Source of the DNA: Bacteroidetes bacterium RIFCSPLOWO2_12_FULL_37_12
GTDB taxonomy: Bacteria > Bacteroidota > Bacteroidia > 2-12-FULL-37-12
NCBI GenBank assembly: GCA_001769655.1
Contig: MEPC01000011.1
Coordinates: 1 to 35,894, forward strand
DNA: 35,894 nucleotides
Direction of reading: 5' to 3'
A program made the position numbers and the translations under genes. Under the pieces are notes generated by a model. That model was not told the origin of the DNA. It made no database searches and saw only the letters and a list, made by a program, of their open reading frames with translations. Shown piece after piece: positions 6,958 through 13,496 of this stretch (its first letter is position 1; every line of letters starts with the position of its first letter).

Positions 6958-8937
6958 CTATACCCGAAATTTCCTTAACCATATGTTTCTTTCAATTAAC
7001 TTTTTAATGCGTGGATTTAACCTTACAGCATGGGTCAAGTCCTCCTGAATTTTCTGTACATCTTCGGGGGTGCGTTTTTTTTTCTTTGCTAATAGCAAAG
7101 CGTTTAGAAATTTCCCGTTTCCTACCAAGGGCTGACTTTTACTTTTTATCAAATAATCAACATAGTCATCCAACCCTTTGTATTCATAGTTCAATAACTT
7201 ATTCAACAGGTGCATATTGGCGTAATACTCCTGAATAAGCATGTATTCTTCATTTTTAGGCAATCTATAGGAAGGGATGGGTTCCTTCTTATTATATACG
7301 CCTGCTCTGTATGCCCATACCAATTTATCAAGCACCTGGGTATAATGGTACAATGGTCTTCGATTTTTATCTACAATTTTCATCTCATCCCAATAACACC
7401 TTGCCACATCATCGTTATATTCCTTAAATTCAAGGTAAGCCAGCGCATAATTAATCAGATAAGGTATTAAAAATGAATAACGGTCAGATGAATACCCTTT
7501 ATTGATTATTTTTTCAAAGTATGCCTTCCCTTCTTCATATTTTCCATCCATTAAATATAGAAACCCCTTATTAATATGAAACAACAGCTCTTCCGGATAT
7601 CTTTCCAATAAAATTTCAGATACCATCCATTTTACTTTCATATCGTAAGTTACTAAGAGCACTACATCGAGGTTATGAATGTTTAATGAATTAAGATAAT
7701 TTTTAAGCTTATAATAATGAGTGCTGTCTGTATAGTAATTTTGGTTGTTCTTTATTTTTTTTAGATTCTTATAAGCAATAGGATTTGTAACAACGGTGAT
7801 ATCAAAAAATGCTTTTCTCAAGTCAGGCAATATTTCTTCTTTAATTCTATCATATATTTTAAAGCGTTTAATTTCTCTCTCAAAATCATCCCTTTTTAAA
7901 TCCTTTCTGGACAAAAGCACCGTAAGTTCTTTTGTGAAAGTACTATCTTTATTTTCCCGTATAAATTTTTTAAATTTTTTAATGAAAATTTCCCACGCCT
8001 CCCCTCTTCCTACTATCACCGGTTCAACCTTAGATACATCAAGGTCTCTAAATTCATTTAGTTTTTTCAGAATATACTCTCTCGCTTCTTTTCCGCGCAT
8101 TTTGCTTAAGCTATCGTTATAAGCCGAGTCACCTTCAATGGACGCATAGCTTTCAATATTAATCCGCTCAACGGTAGAACTGAAAAAAAATTCCGGGTCA
8201 AGTTCCCGGATGACAAAATCCTTGATTTGCGCTGTTTTCAGATCCGCTTTGTTGTAAGAAAAAGTCATATCCCCTTTATATACCGTTTTATCGCTCTGAT
8301 ATGGCTTAATAACCCCCCAGATGAAGGGAACCATCGTAGGTTCTGCTAATTCTATATAATCGTTGCAACAAAGAGCTAGGTCAACGGGGCGTTGAAGTTC
8401 CAAGCCATCCTGGTTTTTCAAGCGGAGAATTACCAAAAGTTTTGTATCAAACAGGTCTTCCCGATAAATAAAAAATGATTTTTGTATAATTTTTTGATAG
8501 GATAATGTCTGATTTTTCCCTCTGACCTGGCAGGGCTTGACTGTAATTTCAGAGTTTATAGTCACCGGAAAACGCATCGAATCGTTATATAAGTAAATAT
8601 CCGGTGAAAAAGTATAGACAGCAATGTCGCAGGGTACTTTATATTCCAGCGTAAAATGGACAGTATCTTTTTGTATTTGCAATTCCGGCTCAATGAGCTT
8701 AACTGTAATTTCGTTTAAATAATTTGAAAGTTCAAAACACCTGTTTCGATAATCAATCTTTTTATACATTAATTTTGCCCGTGGACTGGAAGGTGGAAGA
8801 TTACAGTCCTTGCAGGAGGAAAACAGAAAAATGGTTAGTATAAATGTAAAAAATACAGTTCGCAAATTAATTTGAGTAAAAAGTGAAAGAATTTTCAACA
8901 TCCGGCTTCCGGTATTTGGTAAGAAAAATTGCTTCAT
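6958..8937 (-). CDS. OmpA-like, TPR-containing lipoprotein
   Basis: Large exported lipoprotein of up to 659 residues. The hydrophobic signal VFFTFILTIFLFSSC gives a lipobox with Cys42; starting instead at the internal ATG at 8901 (MLKILSLF) would put the Cys at 30, a more usual length. After a beta-rich region (about 45-235) comes an OmpA C-terminal-like segment at about 245-320: INIESYASIEGDSAYNDSLS, then MRGKEAREYILKKL, close to the SYxSxEG...N..LSxxRA..V..YL pattern of peptidoglycan-associated domains. The rest is helical with TPR-like pairs (YPEELLFHINKGFLYLMDGK, YEEGKAYFEKIINKG). This suggests a scaffold between outer membrane and cell wall. The promoter is uncertain: a TATATTTG at 8961-8954 sits only about 17 bases from the first ATG. 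Confidence 0.72.
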   Translation of the reverse strand: MKQFFLPNTGSRMLKILSLFTQINLRTVFFTFILTIFLFSSCKDCNLPPSSPRAKLMYKKIDYRNRCFELSNYLNEITVKLIEPELQIQKDTVHFTLEYKVPCDIAVYTFSPDIYLYNDSMRFPVTINSEITVKPCQVRGKNQTLSYQKIIQKSFFIYREDLFDTKLLVILRLKNQDGLELQRPVDLALCCNDYIELAEPTMVPFIWGVIKPYQSDKTVYKGDMTFSYNKADLKTAQIKDFVIRELDPEFFFSSTVERINIESYASIEGDSAYNDSLSKMRGKEAREYILKKLNEFRDLDVSKVEPVIVGRGEAWEIFIKKFKKFIRENKDSTFTKELTVLLSRKDLKRDDFEREIKRFKIYDRIKEEILPDLRKAFFDITVVTNPIAYKNLKKIKNNQNYYTDSTHYYKLKNYLNSLNIHNLDVVLLVTYDMKVKWMVSEILLERYPEELLFHINKGFLYLMDGKYEEGKAYFEKIINKGYSSDRYSFLIPYLINYALAYLEFKEYNDDVARCYWDEMKIVDKNRRPLYHYTQVLDKLVWAYRAGVYNKKEPIPSYRLPKNEEYMLIQEYYANMHLLNKLLNYEYKGLDDYVDYLIKSKSQPLVGNGKFLNALLLAKKKKRTPEDVQKIQEDLTHAVRLNPRIKKLIERNIWLRKFRV

Positions 8938-8953
8938 GAAATTATTTATGTTT

Positions 8954-8974
8954 CAAATATATATATTATCTTTG
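8954..8974. promoter_or_regulatory. Back-to-back candidate -7 boxes
   Basis: Minus strand TATATTTG (8961-8954) points to the OmpA-like lipoprotein gene and plus strand TATCTTTG (8967-8974) points to the thioredoxin-fold gene, only five bases apart. Neither has a clear -33 TTTG at the expected spacing. Confidence 0.4.
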
Positions 8975-8979
8975 TATCT

Positions 8980-9073
8980 TTAATGAAAATGGGTATTAGG
9001 TATAAGGGTATAGGGTATAGGGTTGTAAATTATGTATTTCGCTTATACCTTTATACCTTTATACCCCTATACC
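8980..9073 (+). repeat. GGTATA-type imperfect palindrome, copy A
   Basis: The left arm (about 8991-9022) is a run of GGTATA/GGGTATA units and the right arm (about 9043-9073) is the reverse complement pattern TTATACC/CTATACC, separated by about 20 bases. It can fold into a long hairpin. The outer left end, TTAATGAAAAT (8980-8990), recurs in inverted orientation at the end of the second copy near 16217. It lies between a -7 box and the thioredoxin-fold start codon. Confidence 0.75.
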
Positions 9074-9109
9074 TTTTTTTACTTTCACATATTAAAACTT
9101 ATTATCAAT

Positions 9110-9601
9110 ATGAATCTGAAATATATAACTAAATTAGTGTTCGTTTTATTATTTCTTCTCATTATAAAAAGTAATGTAAAGGAATATGCTGTTTATGCTC
9201 AAACAGGATTTCCATGGAAAACCTGGGAAGAAGCAATAAAGGTAAGCCAGGAAACCGGAAAAATCATTATGATTGAATTTTATACGGACTGGTGCGGATG
9301 GTGCCGGAAGATGGAAAATGAAACTTTCACCGATGAAAAAGTCCTTACCCGTTTAAATGCCGGTTATATACCTGTTCGTGTAAATCCTGAAAAAAATGGT
9401 GAATTTATAATGGACGGAACTAAACTCAATACACGCACATTCACAGATAAAATAACTCACGGCCGCCTTCGTGGTTACCCAATGCTTGTTTTTTATTCTG
9501 CCAAAACCAAAAGCTATTCTTTCCAATCGGGCTATATTTCCGGAAAAGATTTTTATAATTTATTAGACCAGGTAAGAGAGAAATTTAGTGTGGGAAAATA
9601 A
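9110..9601 (+). CDS. Exported thioredoxin-fold protein (CGWC)
   Basis: Periplasmic thiol-disulfide protein of 163 residues. ATG 9110 begins a clear signal peptide (MNLKYITKLVFVLLFLLIIK, cleavage near YAQ); the frame is open further upstream to 9032, but those codons fall in the GGTATA repeat and encode nonsense such as FIPLYPYTFF. The thioredoxin-like domain covers about 38-160, with redox motif DWCGWCRKME and a cis-proline-type GYPMLVF. The region W.TWEEAIKVSQETGKIIMI matches the thioredoxin_7/DUF255-like group, often involved in reducing or protecting exported proteins. It is followed by the coiled-coil/TonB cluster but has an intervening -7 box, so it is probably separate from it. The exact partner is unknown. 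Confidence 0.88.
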   Translation: MNLKYITKLVFVLLFLLIIKSNVKEYAVYAQTGFPWKTWEEAIKVSQETGKIIMIEFYTDWCGWCRKMENETFTDEKVLTRLNAGYIPVRVNPEKNGEFIMDGTKLNTRTFTDKITHGRLRGYPMLVFYSAKTKSYSFQSGYISGKDFYNLLDQVREKFSVGK

Positions 9602-9623
9602 TTTTTTTTAAGGAAATTTTTTG

Positions 9624-9631
9624 TATATTTG
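9624..9631 (+). promoter_or_regulatory. Candidate -7 box for the coiled-coil/TonB cluster
   Basis: Reads TATATTTG, 31 bases before the ATG at 9662. A start point near 9638 would serve the coiled-coil, TonB receptor and DUF4249 genes together. The -33 region is only a run of T. Confidence 0.45.
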
Positions 9632-9661
9632 TAGTTAATTCGCAATTATAACTATAAAATT

Positions 9662-10048
9662 ATGAGCGTATCTGATCTTACAGAAGCATTCCGTAAAGCA
9701 ATGATTGAAGCCCTTGTTCCGGAATTAAAGGACTTGAAGGTCGAAATGAACGAGCGTTTCATTGACTTGAAAAAGGAAATGAACGAGCGTTTCGCAAAAG
9801 TGGACGAGCGTTTCGAAAAAATGGACGAGCGTTTCGCAAAAATGGACGAACGTTTCGCAAAACTTAATGAAAGATTAGATTCTATCCAACAGCAAATGTT
9901 TGGATTTCAACAGCAAATGTTGGAATTTAAACAGCAAATGTTGGAATTTCAAAAGACACAGGAGAAAATTCTATCAAAAATTAATTATGAAGAAAGAATT
10001 GTTAAGTTGGAATCACTAGTAGAGCAGATATTAAGAAAAGCGGCTTAA
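9662..10048 (+). CDS. Heptad-repeat coiled-coil protein
   Basis: A 128-residue protein without signal peptide or membrane segment, so probably cytoplasmic. Residues about 24-75 are heptad repeats of the type MNERFxx/MDERFAK, and residues about 80-104 are three near-identical heptads QQQMLEF/KQQMLEF. Both blocks are visible in the DNA as 21-base tandem repeats, so the copy number may vary between strains. It should form a long parallel or antiparallel coiled-coil. Only two bases separate its stop from the TonB-receptor start, so the two are almost certainly co-transcribed and may be translationally coupled. I do not recognise a function. Similar short heptad proteins are common in bacteria and are usually uncharacterised. 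Confidence 0.8.
   Translation: MSVSDLTEAFRKAMIEALVPELKDLKVEMNERFIDLKKEMNERFAKVDERFEKMDERFAKMDERFAKLNERLDSIQQQMFGFQQQMLEFKQQMLEFQKTQEKILSKINYEERIVKLESLVEQILRKAA
9745..9861 (+). repeat. 21-base tandem repeats inside the coiled-coil gene
   Basis: Units close to GACGAGCGTTTCGCAAAAATG recur about five times, each encoding one heptad. A second run of three 21-base CAGCAAATGTTGGAATTTCAA-like units lies at about 9890-9952. Confidence 0.75.
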
Positions 10049-10050
10049 GT

Positions 10051-12456
10051 ATGAGACAACTTTTCCTGGCTGTCGCTTCAATACTTTTTTTTACTACTAC
10101 TCCCCTATTTTCTATAGAACTTAAGATTGGCGAAAGGCATATAGGTCAGCCGCTACAGAAAAACATTTTCTACACCATAAGCGGCTATATTAAAGACAAA
10201 CAAACCGGAGAGGCACTGGTCGGAGCCAATGTTTTTGTCAAACAATTAATGAAAGGAACTACTACGAATGTTTATGGTTTTTACTCATTAACATTGGAGA
10301 ATGGCGAGTATGAAATTGCTTATATTTACCTTGGATACAAAGACCAGAAAATCAAATTCAATCTTCAGACAAACGTAAAACAAAATATCGAGCTGGAAGC
10401 AGAAAGTATAGAGGTAGGTGAAGTTGTTATTAAAGGAGAAAGAAACAGCAGTAACACTGAAAGTACGGATATGGGAAAAATTGACATTTCCGTTGAAAGC
10501 ATAAGAAATCTGCCGGTGATTTTTGGAGAGCAGGATATTTTAAAAACAATTCAATTGCTTCCGGGAGTAATGTCATCAGGAGAGGGTAATTCTGGTTTTT
10601 ATGTCCGCGGAGGTGGTCCAGACCAAAATCTTATTTTATTAGACGAAGCGGTGGTATATAATCCAGGTCATCTTATGGGCTTTTTTTCTGTTTTTAATTC
10701 CGATGCCATTAATAATACAACGCTAATTAAAGGAGGAATCCCGGCAAACTACGGTGGACGCCTTTCTTCTGTGCTTGATATTTCACTCAAAGAAGGGAAT
10801 ACAAATAAAATTACGGGTGAAGGCGGTATTGGCATTATTTCTTCACGCCTAACTTTACAGGGTCCCATAAAAAAAGAAAAAAGTTCTTTTATAGTTTCGG
10901 GAAGACGCACCTACATTGATTTTCTACTTCAACCATTTCTGAAAGGAACACGCTCGGAGGGCTCCGGCTATTTTTTTTATGACCTGAATACAAAAATTAA
11001 TTATACATTTTCTGAAAAAAACCGTATTTTTTTGAGTGGCTATTTTGGGAGGGATATTTTTTCATTTTCAGGTGGTAGAATAAGAAACTTTAAAACATTC
11101 ATCCCCTGGGGTAATGCCACTGCCACATTTCGTTGGAACCATCTTTTTAATGACAAGTTGTTTATGAACGCATCCGCTATTTTTAATGATTATAACTTTA
11201 AAATTGAAACAGGAGTTGAAAACTGGAATTTTTCCCTTTCCTCCGGAATCAGGGATGCCAATCTAAAAATTGATTTTGACTACTTTCCCCGTTTACGATC
11301 AAAAATTAAATTCGGAACAAATTATACCTATCATATTTTTACTCCAAACAGCAGTACATTTAAAAGTGGAGAAACTGAATTTAAAACCGATAATATCATT
11401 AATAAATATGCGCATGAGGGAGCTGTTTATGCGATGCATGAATATGACCTCAATGAGTCATTCAGAATAAATTATGGATTACGTTTCACGGGTTTCCAGC
11501 AGGTAGGTCCTTACTATCAGTTTCTTTACGATGAAAATGAATTCGTAACTGACACCGTGCATTATTTTAAATCCTTGGAAAATGTAAAAACATATTCCGG
11601 GCTGGAACCACGTTTTTCTCTCCGTTTTATGTTGAATAAAAATAATTCATTAAAAACATCCTTTACACGGAATTTTCAATATATTCACATGGTTTCCAAT
11701 TCAAGTCAGACCTTGCCAACTGACCTGTGGATCCCGAGCTCTCTGAAGGTAAATCCTCAGAAATCCGACCAATATGCAACCGGTTATTTTCTGAATTTTC
11801 TTGAAGACAAATATGAAAGTTCGATTGAAATTTACTACAAGACCATGAACAACCAGATTGAATTTAAGGATTCCTATCGTCCGGAATTAAACAGAGATAC
11901 GGAACTTGATTTTGTTTTCGGAGAAGGAACTGCTTATGGAATTGAACTGTTTGTAAAAAAGCGTACCGGAAAATTTAACGGTTGGATTGGTTATACGCTA
12001 TCTAAATCACTAAGACATTTTGAAGACCTTAAAACAACAGATTTCCCAACCCGCTATGACCGCACTCACGATGGTTCGGTAGTATTAAGCTATCAGATTT
12101 CCAAACGTTGGTCTGCCAGTGCCACTTTTGTTTATGGTACCGGATCGTCTATTACGTTACCTCTCGAAACGTATTTTATTGAAGGATACCCAACCAATGA
12201 ATATGGTCCGAGAAACAGTAACCGGATGGAAGATTATCACCGTTTGGATGTGGCGCTGACTTTATATGGAAAAGAAAATAAAAAATTCAAATCAAACTGG
12301 AATTTCTCGGTATATAATGTTTATAACCGGCATAATCCTTATTTTTATTATATTGATACAGAAGGTGAACCTAAAACGGATGCGTATAAAGTGACAGGGT
12401 ACAAGGTATATCTATTTCCGATTCTGCCTTCTGTGACGTGGAATTTTAAATTTTAA
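10051..12456 (+). CDS. TonB-dependent outer-membrane receptor
   Basis: Outer-membrane active transporter energised by TonB-ExbBD. The 801-residue product has a signal peptide (about 1-21), a carboxypeptidase-D-regulatory-like domain at about 42-120 (YTISGYIKDKQTGEALVGAN, GFYSLTLENGEYEIAYIYLG), a plug domain at about 145-245 (LLPGVMSSGEGNSGFYVRGG, LILLDEAVVYNP, IKGGIPANYGGRLSSVLDIS) and a beta-barrel to the C-terminus, which ends in the outer-membrane signature residue Phe (WNFKF). It lacks the SusC-type length and signatures. Its partner is the DUF4249 lipoprotein, whose ATG overlaps its stop (TAATG). Receptors of this pair type have no settled substrate. Start and end are well supported. Confidence 0.93.
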   Translation: MRQLFLAVASILFFTTTPLFSIELKIGERHIGQPLQKNIFYTISGYIKDKQTGEALVGANVFVKQLMKGTTTNVYGFYSLTLENGEYEIAYIYLGYKDQKIKFNLQTNVKQNIELEAESIEVGEVVIKGERNSSNTESTDMGKIDISVESIRNLPVIFGEQDILKTIQLLPGVMSSGEGNSGFYVRGGGPDQNLILLDEAVVYNPGHLMGFFSVFNSDAINNTTLIKGGIPANYGGRLSSVLDISLKEGNTNKITGEGGIGIISSRLTLQGPIKKEKSSFIVSGRRTYIDFLLQPFLKGTRSEGSGYFFYDLNTKINYTFSEKNRIFLSGYFGRDIFSFSGGRIRNFKTFIPWGNATATFRWNHLFNDKLFMNASAIFNDYNFKIETGVENWNFSLSSGIRDANLKIDFDYFPRLRSKIKFGTNYTYHIFTPNSSTFKSGETEFKTDNIINKYAHEGAVYAMHEYDLNESFRINYGLRFTGFQQVGPYYQFLYDENEFVTDTVHYFKSLENVKTYSGLEPRFSLRFMLNKNNSLKTSFTRNFQYIHMVSNSSQTLPTDLWIPSSLKVNPQKSDQYATGYFLNFLEDKYESSIEIYYKTMNNQIEFKDSYRPELNRDTELDFVFGEGTAYGIELFVKKRTGKFNGWIGYTLSKSLRHFEDLKTTDFPTRYDRTHDGSVVLSYQISKRWSASATFVYGTGSSITLPLETYFIEGYPTNEYGPRNSNRMEDYHRLDVALTLYGKENKKFKSNWNFSVYNVYNRHNPYFYYIDTEGEPKTDAYKVTGYKVYLFPILPSVTWNFKF

Positions 12457-13451
12457 TGAACCTCTTGAATAAGAATTTTTTCATATTAATAACCGCCCTC
12501 CTTCTATCTTCTTGCGAAGAAGAAATTACAATTGACCTTCCTGAAAGTGGTGGGAAAATGGTGCTCGAAGGGAAAATTGAAAAGGGAATGCCACCCATTA
12601 TCTATCTTACTGAAACCATCTCTTTCTTTTCATCCATCAGCGTTGAAAAAATACAGAGTGCATACATACATAATGCAAACATCACAATAAGCAACGGTGA
12701 CACTACCGTAAAATTAAAAGAATACCGTTCCGATAGTATTCAGTTTTTTCTAAACACCCTGCCACCCATTTTTAAATTAATCTATGGAAACATGCTTCCG
12801 GAATTTCTATTAAAAAATAATGACACTTTACCTTCCGGAACCTCTTTTTTTGTGTATTATTTTTATACCCTTGATTTTAATAACATTAATCTTTCATCAA
12901 TTTTCCTAGGTGAAGATGGAAAAAATTATTCATTAACCATTAAAGAAGGAAATAGAACTCTTACCGGTGTCACTTCTATTCCGGTGATAAAAAATCTTGA
13001 TTCCCTCTGGTTTGAAAAAACAGATAATCCCCTAAACGATACAAATGTAATTTTATGGACTCAATTGACTGATTCCGTTTTACCTGGAAATAATTACCGT
13101 TATTTTACAAGAAGAAACAGAGAACCATTTTTTCCTAACCCTTATGGTTCAGTTTTCGATGACCATCTCATTAACGGAAAAAGTTTGACTTTTTCTGTGG
13201 ACCGGGGAAGAAATCGAAATGTAGAAAATGAGCCAGGGACCGGCAGAACATTCAATATAGGTGACACTGTGACTGTCAAATGGTGTGCAATTGACAGGGA
13301 TCATTATTTATTCTGGAGATCTCTGGAAGCCGATAGAAGAAGCGTTGGTAACCCTTTTGGTTCGCCAACCATAATTTAATCAAATGTTGAAGGAGGACTG
13401 GGTGTATGGGGAGGATATGGAGTGGTGTATCAGACGATTATTGCAAAATAA
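12456..13451 (+). pseudogene. DUF4249 lipoprotein interrupted by an in-frame TAA
   Basis: Partner lipoprotein of the TonB receptor. From ATG 12456 it reads MNLLNKNFFILITALLLSSC, lipidated Cys20, then EEEITIDLPESGGKMVLEGK and PPIIYLTETISFF, the standard DUF4249 opening. The frame stops at TAA 13377-13379 after 307 residues (GNPFGSPTII). Directly after that stop, in the same frame, come 23 more codons, SNVEGGLGVWGGYGVVYQTI plus IAK, then TAA at 13449-13451. That tail is the conserved DUF4249 C-terminus (SPTxIxSNVxGGLGVWGGY), so one substitution to TAA appears to have truncated the protein. The truncated product may still fold and work; readthrough or a sequence error are alternatives. If the stop is real, the translated CDS is 12456-13379. 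Confidence 0.85.
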
Positions 13452-13460
13452 AGGGTATCT

Positions 13461-13496
13461 CCACTGCCACTGCTACTGCCACTACCACTGCCACTA
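13461..13496. repeat. Hexanucleotide microsatellite, unit CCACTG
   Basis: Six units of CCACTG or one-base variants (CTACTG, CCACTA) fill the gap between the converging DUF4249 and aminopeptidase genes. The final CTA supplies the aminopeptidase stop codon. Confidence 0.85.

Noticed and set aside
8991-9073. Transposase-bearing insertion sequence
   Set aside because: The element is about 95 bases with no coding capacity and no evident target-site duplication; at most it is a non-autonomous repeat.
9032-9109. Upstream extension of the thioredoxin-fold frame
   Set aside because: The added residues are encoded by the GGTATA palindrome and precede a perfect signal peptide starting at 9110.
12456-13379. 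SusD-type partner of the TonB receptor
   Set aside because: The sequence matches the DUF4249 opening and ending, has no TPR-helical SusD pattern, and the receptor is not SusC-like.
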